From: JAUVXJ01 sp034411995
Lineage (GTDB): Bacteria; Chloroflexota; Anaerolineae; UBA7937; B3-Chlor
Assembly (NCBI GenBank): GCA_034411995.1
Contig: DAOUME010000010.1
Coordinates: forward strand, 20,307 to 84,306
DNA length: 64,000 bases
Direction: 5' to 3'
Positions 56,159 through 64,000 of the stretch are shown piece by piece. Under the pieces are notes generated by a model. It did not search any database, was not told the DNA's origin, and saw only the letters and a program-made list of their open reading frames with translations. Position 1 is the first letter of the stretch. Every line of letters starts with the position of its first letter. The position numbers and the translations under genes were made by a program.

Positions 56159-58438
56159 CTAGTGAGACACCACATAGCTGCCGTAGGCCAGCCCCAAGGC
56201 GGTGATCTGACCGGTGACGGGATCGAAAAGGTTGCCAGTGGGATAGACCGTGTCGCTCAGGCTGTACCAGAGCCAGCGCTGCACGAGCCGATGGCCGTCG
56301 GGGGCATAGCCAAGCTCGGGATCGGCGGCGGTCACGAAGAAGTCAAACGTGGCGTACATGAAATCCCGGACTCTCTGCGGGGAGAATCCATACTCAGCGG
56401 GCATCACGATTCCGTACTCAGATACGAGGAGCGGCTTGTCTCCCTCCCCCTTTTCCTCCATCCACCTGCGAAAATCCACGACCTGCTGGCGGAAGATCTC
56501 CAGGCTGTCGTGATCCTCAATCTCGTACAAACGGCCTTCGTCAACCGCGATGCCTGGAGGGATGTCCACGCCCCACGATCCGCGTTCCTCACGCAGGATG
56601 AAAGCGTGCACGTTCCAGACATCCACGGGCATCTTCCCTCCATAGAGGTCCCGGTAGGTTTCGAGGATCAGGTCAAGGTATAACAGCCGCAACGGCGTTG
56701 GCTGAGAAACACCGCCTATGGCTACCTGACAGGTCGGGTCCGCGTCCTTCAGCAGGGTATAGACGTGGTAATAGACCCTGGCGTACTCGAGGGGCGTGAG
56801 GCCATCTTGCCACAAGACGTCCGGCTCATTGCCCACCAGCCAGAGTGCGCCAGGGTTCGAACGCGCGATCTCTTGCAGGTCCTGGTCACTGGGAAAGGCG
56901 CTGCCGCCGCGGACGCTCACCATCTGTGCATATTCCATCCCCCCAGGACACGCTGGCTTTGGGTCGGCACTCCAGTCCAGGTACCAGCCAGCGTGGAGCT
57001 GGCCCACGTCGTACCGGTCAATCGTAGAGCTGGCCACACCGAACCCGAACCTCTTCCACGCAGGAACGATAGAAGGCCAGGGCGTGGCCACCACCGCCTG
57101 AGATGCGGGCGATGGAGCATCCGTGGTGGGGCTGGCTACGGCAGCGGAGGCGGAGGGACGACCAGAGTCCGCTGCTGGCTGCGGCGTGCCAGCGGCCGTA
57201 GGCACCAACCGCTCACGCGGCGTGGGCACTATGCTCGGCACCCCCGTGCCCACAACAGCGCCTGCCCCGCCCAGCTCAGACCTGTACAGAACGATGGTGG
57301 CCGCCGCCAGCACCGCCACTACCACCAGCGCCACCACCAACAAGTGACGGTTCCTCCTCCTGAGGGCCAGGGCGACGAGAGCCAGTGCCGCGCCCAGCAG
57401 CACACCGTTTCCCTCGAGGCACAGAAGCGACGGCCACGATGGAGGAGCGATCGAACCACCAGCGGTGGTCGTTACGCCAGGCGGCGAGGTCGCCGACGCA
57501 GCAAACGTGGGCGATGCTGCCCCTGCCGTGACGTGGGGTGCCGGGAGGACGGTAATCAGGTAGTCCTCCGTTTCCCCATAGGCAAAGGCGCCCGTGCCCT
57601 TCCAATCGTCGCCGGAGATCACCTCCGTGTAGCTGAGGCAAAAACGACCCCACACCTGGCCGGTCAAGGGGCCCACAGAAAGCACGATGGGCACCTTCGC
57701 GGAGAGGGCGTCATCGGGCCAGGACGACACATCGACGGGCAGGTTGCGCACCGCCCACTCGGAGGCCACCGGCCCCTGGGGACAGTGGACGATACCCCCC
57801 CATACGCCGTCTCCATTCCAGTCCACGAGTACGTTCAGGTACAGCAGATGCTGCGCGTCGTAGGGATGCTCTGGCTGATCACGGCTCGCGACCGTGACCG
57901 TGACCTCCACCGTCTGCTCAGCACAGGATTCGAGTCCACCTAGAATGAGACCATCATCGTACTGGTCGAGATCGATCTGATGCGAATCTGGCTCGCTATC
58001 CACGTCGTCACCCAGCCACTCGAAGGAGATGTCCGCGTGCCGGACTCCATCGCTGGATTCCAGTGATGGGAAGCCTGGATCCGGAGCGTCCCCAAAATCC
58101 CACGCCTGGCCTCCTGAAGGCCAGGTCGCCATCATCGTCGGGGTGACGGCCTCTGAGGGGGCACGGGTTGCTGACGGCTCCACTATGGCAGCGATGGTGG
58201 ATGAGGGTTTTACCGCAGGCGTGGCGGTCGGGGGCACCGGGGCCGGCGTCTCGTGGTCCACCTGCGGCGTGGACGTCGCTGGCTTGGGAGTGCGCGCCGG
58301 CGAAGTTGGCGTCCTGGTGGGCACCGTCTGGTGAAGAGGGTCCATCCCCGGCGCTGCCCACACCCCGCGGCCCCACGAAAGGAGTGAGAGCGCCGCCATT
58401 CCTGTCAGAGCACAGACCAACGCTACTCTTCTCATCAC
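56159..58438 (-). CDS. GEVED-domain / TM hairpin / GH-A glycosidase-like surface protein
   Basis: The 759-residue protein has a signal peptide, a Thr/Pro linker (to about residue 105), a GEVED-like domain (AWDFGDAPDPGFPS; GETEDYLITV, about 112-298), a pair of membrane helices around 345-385 joined by RRRNR, another linker, and a TIM-barrel domain from about 463. The barrel has NEPD (E538) as the likely acid/base and SEYG (E674) as the nucleophile, the clan GH-A pair. The basic turn between the helices puts both large domains outside the cell. Substrate is unknown. The ribosome binding site is weak. It follows the DUF4012 gene by 40 bases. Confidence 0.85.
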   Translation of the reverse strand: MMRRVALVCALTGMAALSLLSWGRGVWAAPGMDPLHQTVPTRTPTSPARTPKPATSTPQVDHETPAPVPPTATPAVKPSSTIAAIVEPSATRAPSEAVTPTMMATWPSGGQAWDFGDAPDPGFPSLESSDGVRHADISFEWLGDDVDSEPDSHQIDLDQYDDGLILGGLESCAEQTVEVTVTVASRDQPEHPYDAQHLLYLNVLVDWNGDGVWGGIVHCPQGPVASEWAVRNLPVDVSSWPDDALSAKVPIVLSVGPLTGQVWGRFCLSYTEVISGDDWKGTGAFAYGETEDYLITVLPAPHVTAGAASPTFAASATSPPGVTTTAGGSIAPPSWPSLLCLEGNGVLLGAALALVALALRRRNRHLLVVALVVVAVLAAATIVLYRSELGGAGAVVGTGVPSIVPTPRERLVPTAAGTPQPAADSGRPSASAAVASPTTDAPSPASQAVVATPWPSIVPAWKRFGFGVASSTIDRYDVGQLHAGWYLDWSADPKPACPGGMEYAQMVSVRGGSAFPSDQDLQEIARSNPGALWLVGNEPDVLWQDGLTPLEYARVYYHVYTLLKDADPTCQVAIGGVSQPTPLRLLYLDLILETYRDLYGGKMPVDVWNVHAFILREERGSWGVDIPPGIAVDEGRLYEIEDHDSLEIFRQQVVDFRRWMEEKGEGDKPLLVSEYGIVMPAEYGFSPQRVRDFMYATFDFFVTAADPELGYAPDGHRLVQRWLWYSLSDTVYPTGNLFDPVTGQITALGLAYGSYVVSH

Positions 58439-58478
58439 ATCATCTCGGAGGGAACTGCGCTCTCGCCCACCAGGCGGG

Positions 58479-60464
58479 TCACCAGCGGAAGGTCACCTCG
58501 AATTCCCGGTCCTCGGAGAGGTTGCTGTCAAACACCAGGCTCCCGGAGCTCACCGCACTCGCCTCTGGGGACGTGGAAACCACCGCCGATCCCGAAGGCA
58601 GCTTGACCTCCACACGCAGGGGCACGGCCCGCGTGCCCGGCTGCTTCTGCACCAGCAACCGGTACGTAGCCGGGTCCTCATCTCCCAGCACGGGGGAAGG
58701 TAGCCGATACTCGAAGGCCATCTCCCGGGTCTCTCCGGGCGCCACCACGAAGAAGGCCCCATAGACCATCTTCCCTGATTCGGGGGGCCCGACCTCGGTG
58801 TCCAGAGGTGCACCTCCCGTCCCGTCCTCCCTCGCCCTCAGGCTCCCGTCCGGCAGGGTCAAGGGCGGGCCCTGTGCCAGCTCACTCCCCTCAGGAACGT
58901 AGATACGCAAATAGTTCCAGTAGCAGCCCTCCATCATCTCCTCGTACGTGGGAGGGTATGCCGCTTCCTGGACACACGTCTCTGGTCCAGTACTGTGATT
59001 CTGGTAGGTCACCAGCAGCCGGCCGCTAAGGCTCTGGTCGTCCTCGATCGACACCTGGTACTCCAAAGAGGCCTCCACGTTGGGGTTCACCTTGTTGAAC
59101 CCCATGTTGGTGTCGACGGCCATCAAGAAGTCGCCGTCACTGCGCCCGAGCGCTCCATCCCAGCCGTTGTCGGCCAGCATCTCAGCCACCACAGGATCCA
59201 CCACGTAGAACAGGATATGCTTCTCCGTCAACCCCGTGCGAAGCGCGTTCGCCAGCCGGCCTGCATCGACCGCCCCTACGTCTGTCTGGAGCCTGGACAT
59301 CATCGCGCCCAACAAGTCGCCCATGAAGTCCTTGCGATGGACCCACCAATCGCCCGTCTGCCCTTCCCCGGCAGGAGAAGCCCAGTACTTTTGCATCAAC
59401 CGCAGCACGTTGGCCGCCGTGACCTCCTCATCGTACCCCTCCAAGGGGAGGGGCTCCATGGCGCCAACCAGGGACTGCATCGCCGCCAGGTCGGCAGCTA
59501 CCACTCCGTCGACCGACACGCCCTGGTCCAGTTGGTACAGATCTCGCGCCACCTGCGCACTGCTGGGGAAGTCAGCGTACCAGTTGGCGTCTCTCAAAAG
59601 CCATACCTGCGACAGCATGTACCGCTCCAGGGCTTCCGGAGCGTCGGGGTGCGGCTGAGAGAGATCGTCGACCGCGTAGCTGTCGCGGAAGTCGAAGTCC
59701 ACGATCCTTCCATGGTCCATTCGCAACAGCGCCACGCTGCTGACGAAGCCGCCGGTAGCTCGGAGCTCGTCCTCGTTCTGCGCGAGGAGCAGATAGGTGC
59801 GTGGCTGGTCGACGCCCAGCAGTGAGGGAGCGACCAGCAACCCCTCCACGCCGGTCTCCAGCAGCGGCAGGTACCGGTCCAATCGGCCCAGGAGCTGGCC
59901 TATTCTGGGGGAAAGCCGTTTCTCGTCTATGCCCTCTCGAAGTTGCCGGACCCTCTCCAGCTCGGCCTGAGCCGCCCTGAAGCTGGGCTGTCCTTCCGCC
60001 ACAGCCATGGCGACCGCCTCCCCTACACCCGTGCCAGAGGGGAGTTCCTCAGACCCATCGAGAAGGGGAAGCGACGGCTCCAGGCCCTCGAACACCAGGT
60101 CCGCCGCCGCCGATGTGCCGATCCCTATCTCCACCAGACCAGGGCCCGCGGCTACGTCTCCACCGATGAGGGGAAGCCAGCCGAGGTGACGGGCCAGGAC
60201 CATGGCCGGGCCCAGCTCGGCCTTCAACCCTTTCGCCTCCACCCCCACCTGCACCAGCTCCTCGTGCACCGCTTCCAGCTCTTCCACCTCCAGGGTGGAG
60301 AACAGTTCGGGTCCTGCCCTGGCCTCCAGGCTGTGCAGGTGCTGTCGCAGAGAGTCCACGTGTCCCATCACCCGCACATACTTGGTATAGCCAAAGAGCA
60401 CCAGGCAAGAGCCAAGGGCCAGCAGGCCCAGGGCGATAGCCAGAACTCTTGCTCGTCGGGACAT
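58479..60464 (-). CDS. DUF4012 membrane-anchored protein
   Basis: The 661-residue protein has an N-terminal anchor (VLAIALGLLALGSCLVLFGY) and a helical stalk. DUF4012 follows, with YLLLAQNEDELRATGGFVSS, DFRDSYAVDD, NWYADFPSSAQVARDLYQLD, VDGVVAADLAAMQSLVGAME and GLTEKHILFYVVDP. The C-terminal third is a beta-rich domain ending ...EDREFEVTFRW. DUF4012 proteins occur near surface-polysaccharide genes in Chloroflexota and actinobacteria, and their LCP-like segment suggests envelope work, but the activity is unknown. It has its own promoter at 60539-60567 and probably leads an operon with the GEVED gene. Confidence 0.92.
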   Translation of the reverse strand: MSRRARVLAIALGLLALGSCLVLFGYTKYVRVMGHVDSLRQHLHSLEARAGPELFSTLEVEELEAVHEELVQVGVEAKGLKAELGPAMVLARHLGWLPLIGGDVAAGPGLVEIGIGTSAAADLVFEGLEPSLPLLDGSEELPSGTGVGEAVAMAVAEGQPSFRAAQAELERVRQLREGIDEKRLSPRIGQLLGRLDRYLPLLETGVEGLLVAPSLLGVDQPRTYLLLAQNEDELRATGGFVSSVALLRMDHGRIVDFDFRDSYAVDDLSQPHPDAPEALERYMLSQVWLLRDANWYADFPSSAQVARDLYQLDQGVSVDGVVAADLAAMQSLVGAMEPLPLEGYDEEVTAANVLRLMQKYWASPAGEGQTGDWWVHRKDFMGDLLGAMMSRLQTDVGAVDAGRLANALRTGLTEKHILFYVVDPVVAEMLADNGWDGALGRSDGDFLMAVDTNMGFNKVNPNVEASLEYQVSIEDDQSLSGRLLVTYQNHSTGPETCVQEAAYPPTYEEMMEGCYWNYLRIYVPEGSELAQGPPLTLPDGSLRAREDGTGGAPLDTEVGPPESGKMVYGAFFVVAPGETREMAFEYRLPSPVLGDEDPATYRLLVQKQPGTRAVPLRVEVKLPSGSAVVSTSPEASAVSSGSLVFDSNLSEDREFEVTFRW

Positions 60465-60538
60465 AGAGTGTACCCCGGAAGACCTGGTGTTGCTGCGGGA
60501 CGCTGTGAAGATGGATGGAGTGGCTCAGCCAGCTAGAG

Positions 60539-60567
60539 AGTATACCATACGCAAGCTGAGGACACAA
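60539..60567 (-). promoter_or_regulatory. Promoter of the DUF4012/GEVED operon
   Basis: Minus strand TTGTGT (60562-60567), 17-base spacer and TATACT (60539-60544), about 75 bases upstream of the ATG at 60464. It is back to back with the promoter at 60599-60627. Confidence 0.7.
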
Positions 60568-60598
60568 CCACCACGCTTCGGTAGCATTTTCATTTCTG

Positions 60599-60627
60599 TT
60601 GTGTGCCCCAGTTATGGATGGTAAAAT
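60599..60627 (+). promoter_or_regulatory. Promoter of the anchored metalloprotease gene
   Basis: TTGTGT (60599-60604), 17-base spacer and TAAAAT (60622-60627). It rules out starts at 60599 and 60614 and favours the ATG at 60656. Confidence 0.6.
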
Positions 60628-60655
60628 TGAGTTAGATCGCAATGAGCCGACAGAG

Positions 60656-61933
60656 ATGACGCACAAGGCGCGCAAAGCCCTCTTGTATTCCCTGCTTGTG
60701 CTCCTGCTCCTGGGCGCCCTGAGCAGCGACTCGCTCCATCCGACCGACTACTTCGGGTATCGCACCGATCCCGTCACCGGGCCCCACAGGTTTGACTGGA
60801 GCGCCTACGAGGTGCGCACGATTCTGGAGAAGCTTGCCAGCCAGATCCTGGGCACCGATCAACCGCACGGCATGGATGAGGAACAACAAGTACGCGCTGT
60901 CCGAGAGTACTTCGACCTCGTCGGGGAGATCGGCCACCTGGAGAGCGAGATCGCCGTCACGCGGGCCAAGGAGGGGGACACGGCAGACACCAGCGGGCTT
61001 CAAGCTCGATTAGGTGACTTGCGGACGGAGCGCCTGCGGTCCGAGAACCTGATCGAGAACATCCTCCGTGGCCAGGCAGAAGAGGTTCTACTGGGGGCAG
61101 GGATCAACCTGCGTCTTCCCTTGCTGCCAGAGTGGGTCCTCCCACCAGTGGAGTTCGAATTCCAATCCTCGCCTGACTTCCTGATCATCTCCAGGCGGGA
61201 CAGGATAGAAAGGATCGGAAGCGTCTCCCTCCAGCCAGGCCTGAGCCTGGACCAGGTAGAGGCAATCGAACGGTACACGGACCAGCTCGACGTCTCCTCA
61301 CTGGTGGTTCCCACAGGTGGCGTGGGCGCGTACCCCACGGTCATCGTCGAGAACACGTCTCTGGATTTCGCCATCAGAGTGGTCATCCACGAGTGGACTC
61401 ACAACTACCTGTTCTTCCACCCCCTCGGCCAGCACTATGCGGATAGTCACGAATTAACCAGCATGAATGAGACTGTGGCGAGCATGGTGGAGGAGGAGCT
61501 TTCTCTGGAGTTGGCCAGGCGCTACTATCCGGACATCTACGAGCAACGGATGGCGGACCTGGCTCGCGAGCGCTCACCCGCCCCCGAGCGCGCTCACGAG
61601 GACGAATTCAGCTTCAACGCCCAGATGCGCAAGACCAGGATTCACGTCGAGGCGCTACTGGCAGAGGGCAGAGTTGAGGAAGCGGAAGCCTACATGGAGC
61701 AAAGGAGGCAAAAACTGGTGGAGATGGGCTACTACGTCCGCAAGCTGAACCAGGCCTACTTCGCCTTCTACGGCTCCTATGCAGCGGGCAAGGGCTGGGC
61801 CGCTGAGACCAATCCTGTTGGCCAGCAATTGCGCACCCTGCGAGAGAGAAGCACCTCCCTGGCCGAGTTCTTGACTACTGTGGCCCGCATGAGCAGTTAC
61901 GAGGACCTCCAGGCCGAACTGGCATCAGGATAG
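60656..61933 (+). CDS. Membrane-anchored HEXXH metalloprotease-like protein
   Basis: The 425-residue protein has an N-terminal anchor (ALLYSLLVLLLLGALSS). A coiled-coil segment (about 75-140) precedes a catalytic region with H245-E246-x2-H249 (VVIHEWTHNYLFFHPLG) and NETVAS (E272), which fits a gluzincin-like zinc site, third ligand downstream of HEXXH. The C-terminal half is helical (EAEAYMEQRRQKLVEMGYYV). Substrate and family are unknown; I do not recognise a named peptidase family. The start at 60656 is used because the promoter's -10 box lies at 60622-60627. Confidence 0.85.
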   Translation: MTHKARKALLYSLLVLLLLGALSSDSLHPTDYFGYRTDPVTGPHRFDWSAYEVRTILEKLASQILGTDQPHGMDEEQQVRAVREYFDLVGEIGHLESEIAVTRAKEGDTADTSGLQARLGDLRTERLRSENLIENILRGQAEEVLLGAGINLRLPLLPEWVLPPVEFEFQSSPDFLIISRRDRIERIGSVSLQPGLSLDQVEAIERYTDQLDVSSLVVPTGGVGAYPTVIVENTSLDFAIRVVIHEWTHNYLFFHPLGQHYADSHELTSMNETVASMVEEELSLELARRYYPDIYEQRMADLARERSPAPERAHEDEFSFNAQMRKTRIHVEALLAEGRVEEAEAYMEQRRQKLVEMGYYVRKLNQAYFAFYGSYAAGKGWAAETNPVGQQLRTLRERSTSLAEFLTTVARMSSYEDLQAELASG

Positions 61934-61964
61934 CGCGTGCGCGAGGGAGCACCCACCTCTATGT

Positions 61965-62819
61965 TTACCCCACGTACCAGCCCAGCCCCAGGGTGCCCGG
62001 ACCCACGTGGGTCCCCAGGGCAGGGGGCAATTCCACGAGGTAGAACTCCGCAGGTTCGAAGCGTGATTCGACCTGTTCCTTCAGTGCTAGCGCCTCGTCG
62101 GTCCTGTCCGCGTGAGCCACCGCCGCGTGGACCAGGCCGTCGCCCTCCTCCGCCTCTAGCCTCTGCGCCATGATCTCCAACAGTCTCTCCGTGGCCCGGC
62201 ACTTCGACCGCACCCGCTCCAAGGGGTTCACCTCTCCCTCAGTCAACTGCAGCAAGGGCTTGATCCTCAGAGCCGACCCGAGCAGCGTCGACGCGCCCCC
62301 GATCCGCCCGCCCATGTGCAGGTACTTGAGCGTGTCCACCACGAACAGGACGCTGATCTTCGGGATCAGGTTCTCTGCTGCCGCCAGCACGTCCGGAAGG
62401 CTTCCGCTCTGCCGAGCCGCCCGGGCCGCCGCCATGACCACGAATCCCAGCCCCAGGGATGCAGAGCGTGAGTCTATGACCTCGATGGGCACGTGGTTCA
62501 CAGACTGCCGCGCCGTCAGCGCGGATTTGACCGTGCCGCTCAGCAGCGCAGAAAGGTGAATGGAGACAATCGCGTCTGCCTCTTTGCTCAGGCGAGAATA
62601 GACCTCCACAAAGTCGCCCGCTGAGGGTTGTGAAGTGGTCGGCAACTGGGAGGCCTCTTGCAGCATCTCGTAGAATTGAGAGGTCGTGATATCCGCTCCG
62701 TCCCTGTAGGTCTGGGCACCGAAGCTCACCTTCAGAGGGACGATGTGGATGTCATACTCCCTCTGCACCTCCGCTGGCACGTTCACTCCACTGTCGGTGA
62801 CAATAGCTATCCTGGTCAC
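61965..62819 (-). CDS. DegV-family fatty-acid-binding protein
   Basis: The 284-residue protein has the DegV pattern: MTRIAIVTDSGVNVPAEVQR, IVPLKVSFGAQTYRDGADIT, PTTSQPSAGDFVEVY, SIHLSALLSGTVKSA, VIDSRSASLGLGFVVMAAAR, DTLKYLHMGGRIGGAST and the end THVGPGTLGLGWYVG. DegV/FakB proteins carry a fatty acid for phosphorylation by FakA; no fakA is nearby. GTG start with GGGAGGGAG upstream. It lies 87 bases after the regulator gene and shares its direction. Confidence 0.95.
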   Translation of the reverse strand: MTRIAIVTDSGVNVPAEVQREYDIHIVPLKVSFGAQTYRDGADITTSQFYEMLQEASQLPTTSQPSAGDFVEVYSRLSKEADAIVSIHLSALLSGTVKSALTARQSVNHVPIEVIDSRSASLGLGFVVMAAARAARQSGSLPDVLAAAENLIPKISVLFVVDTLKYLHMGGRIGGASTLLGSALRIKPLLQLTEGEVNPLERVRSKCRATERLLEIMAQRLEAEEGDGLVHAAVAHADRTDEALALKEQVESRFEPAEFYLVELPPALGTHVGPGTLGLGWYVG

Positions 62820-62906
62820 TCGCTCCCTCCCGGTAGGCAGGTGGGCCTCTTCTGCCTAATAAAACCAAAGAATAAGGCAAAAAAAGCACGTCCTGACACC
62901 AGATTC

Positions 62907-63614
62907 TCAGACCTTCTGTCGCTCCACGGTCTTCACCACCTCCAGGAAGAATTCAGATAGAGCTTTCTTGCTCTCAGCGCTCAACCTGCTGAGATCCTCC
63001 TGATACCTCTCCACGTGCGAGAGTAGCCGGGCAGTGAGGCTCTCGTCGGCGCCATCCGCCAGCATCAGGCCTAACGGCAACCCAGCCAGCGCACTCAGCC
63101 CAGACTCTCCCGCGGCCATCAGTTTGCCCACCTCCCCCAGCAGCCGGGATCTGGCTTCTCCTCCCAACTGGGACACCTGTAGGACGATGGCCGTCATCAC
63201 CTCAGTACTGTGCAGCATCGGGGACTGGCGCTCTGGGATGCGGGAGACCAACTCATCCAGCATCTCATCGTACTCGTCCTTCCGTCGGCGCAGCCCGTGC
63301 AGGATCTTGTCCCTGAGGGCTTCCCATTCCCTGCGCTCGCCCTCGTCGGCAGAAGAGCGGCGGAAGAGAGCCTTGGCGCTGGGCGTGGGGTAGAAGACCA
63401 CCGTGGAGCGGCCAGGCCCACGCTGCTTCTTGGGCAAGAGGTACTGCGACGCCACCATGCCCTTGCGCTTCAGCAAGCGCAGCATGTCGTACGCGGAGAT
63501 GTTGCTGATCCTGAGCTTCTCCGCCACGACGGAGTAGTGTATGGGCGCCTTGGCCTCACGGTACAGCTCCCAGAACTGCTCCAAGAACGCCTTCTGACGC
63601 TCCGTCATGCCCAT
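62907..63614 (-). CDS. Winged-helix regulator upstream of degV
   Basis: The 235-residue protein starts with a predicted DNA-binding domain: TERQKAFLEQFWELYREAKA, IHYSVVAEKLRISNISAYDM and LRLLKRKGMVASQYLLPKKQ, which resembles LexA- or iron-dependent-repressor-type winged helices. The remaining ~170 residues are helical with no recognised domain. It probably controls itself and the degV gene below it. The ATG at 63614 has GGGAG at good spacing, and a consensus promoter lies at 63637-63665; the longer frame to 63749 runs through that promoter. Confidence 0.85.
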   Translation of the reverse strand: MGMTERQKAFLEQFWELYREAKAPIHYSVVAEKLRISNISAYDMLRLLKRKGMVASQYLLPKKQRGPGRSTVVFYPTPSAKALFRRSSADEGERREWEALRDKILHGLRRRKDEYDEMLDELVSRIPERQSPMLHSTEVMTAIVLQVSQLGGEARSRLLGEVGKLMAAGESGLSALAGLPLGLMLADGADESLTARLLSHVERYQEDLSRLSAESKKALSEFFLEVVKTVERQKV

Positions 63615-63636
63615 GGTGACTCTCCCAACCACAATC

Positions 63637-63665
63637 ATGATATACGAACTCGCATCGGTTGTCAA
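63637..63665 (-). promoter_or_regulatory. Consensus promoter of the regulator/degV operon
   Basis: Minus strand TTGACA (63660-63665), 17-base spacer and TATCAT (63637-63642), giving a short leader before the ATG at 63614. Confidence 0.8.
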
Positions 63666-63815
63666 GGCTCCTGGGTTCAATCCACCGGCGATCACATCCC
63701 CACCGCACCCCAGTGGCTCTTGGGTCCTGCTTCCCGCCTCTCGCCACACTGCCCATCCGCACCCCTACCGTCCCCAAGACGGCGCCCGCCACGGCCTCCT
63801 ATTGCGGCCTCCAGA

Positions 63816-63844
63816 TTGACTACTCAGCGAAAGTATGCTAATAT
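63816..63844 (+). promoter_or_regulatory. Promoter of the acetyl-CoA synthetase-like gene
   Basis: TTGACT (63816-63821), 17-base spacer and TAATAT (63839-63844), just before GGAGG and the start codon. Confidence 0.7.
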
Positions 63845-63864
63845 CAGTGCGGAGGGTTATGAAA

Positions 63865-64000
63865 ATGCCAGATAAAGAAGACACGATCACTTCGTTGCTG
63901 GATGAGAAGAGGCTCTTCCCCCCTTCGGAAGAGTTCCGCAGCCGGGCCCGCATCAGCAGCCTGGACCAGTACAGAGCCCTGATCAAAGAGGCCGAAGAAG
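63865..64000 (+). CDS. Acetyl-CoA synthetase N-terminus (cut by window edge)
   Basis: The 45 residues present (MPDKEDTITSLLDEKRLFPP then SEEFRSRARISSLDQYRALI) match the N-terminal ACAS_N segment of acetate-CoA ligases, in which an ERxFxPPxEFxxxAxIxSxxxYxxL pattern is typical. The full protein would convert acetate, CoA and ATP to acetyl-CoA. Start is the ATG at 63865, nine bases after GGAGG; the in-frame ATG at 63859 is also possible. The frame continues past the window. Confidence 0.8.
   Translation, partial: MPDKEDTITSLLDEKRLFPPSEEFRSRARISSLDQYRALIKEAEE

Overview
The window looks like chromosomal DNA of an uncultured, GC-rich member of the Chloroflexota, probably near Anaerolineae. That placement is an inference from gene content: a very large MalT/LAL-type LuxR regulator, many lipoproteins and anchored proteins with Thr/Pro/Ser linkers, DUF4012, DUF3604, duplicated-GNAT proteins, a DegV protein, small Chloroflexota-style hypothetical proteins and PEP-CTERM-tailed secreted proteins. 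No rRNA, tRNA, CRISPR array, transposase or integrase was seen. Many genes have near-consensus housekeeping promoters (TTGACA, about 17 bp, TATAAT) and purine-rich ribosome binding sites, so most starts can be argued from sequence.

Layout. 0-6.4 kb: a small membrane protein, a PEP-CTERM secreted protein flanked by duplicated DNA, an epoxyqueuosine-reductase-like Fe-S protein with an EamA transporter, a frameshifted small gene, a GntR regulator and a metallo-beta-lactamase-fold hydrolase. 6.6-12 kb: the LAL regulator, then a membrane protein, an Lnt-like acyltransferase and a conserved 69-aa protein. 12-20 kb (minus): an NfeD-like/SPFH (flotillin-like) operon, then anchored proteins and lipoproteins with a duplicated lipoprotein fragment, and a BNR-repeat protein. 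20-27 kb: an AbrB-like protein and three related surface proteins, two with thrombospondin type 3 calcium-binding repeats. 27.5-33 kb: an M20 peptidase/amidinotransferase-fold pair, a PKD lipoprotein, a lipid kinase and two tandem double-GNAT genes. 33.5-38.5 kb: a lipoprotein and a tightly overlapped cassette of GNAT, lysine 2,3-aminomutase and two ATP-grasp ligases. 38.7-45.2 kb: a response regulator, a GTPase, a substrate-binding lipoprotein, a translin/split Cas4-like operon and a DUF3604 lipoprotein. 45.2-48.5 kb: a PEP-CTERM beta-propeller with a coupled leader ORF, a decayed second DUF3604 copy and ComEA. 48.5-53 kb: an M49-like peptidase and, divergently, a single protein carrying two complete reverse transcriptase modules. 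53-64 kb: mutM, a glycosyltransferase, a YbhN-like protein, a GEVED/glycosidase protein, DUF4012, an anchored metalloprotease, DegV with its regulator, and the start of an acetyl-CoA synthetase.

Most striking are: (1) the 848-aa tandem reverse transcriptase at 50497-53043, whose halves align at a constant 418-residue offset from motif A to the C-terminus and which follows a roughly 260-nt structured leader with its own promoter; (2) a membrane-anchored Cas4-like nuclease split over two ORFs so that its cysteines lie on different polypeptides, co-transcribed with a translin-family gene; (3) the aminomutase/acetyltransferase/double ATP-grasp cassette, which resembles a beta-amino-acid pathway; and (4) the recurring placement of PEP-CTERM genes between a complete gene and a 3' fragment of that same gene. 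Partial local duplication is a theme across the window.
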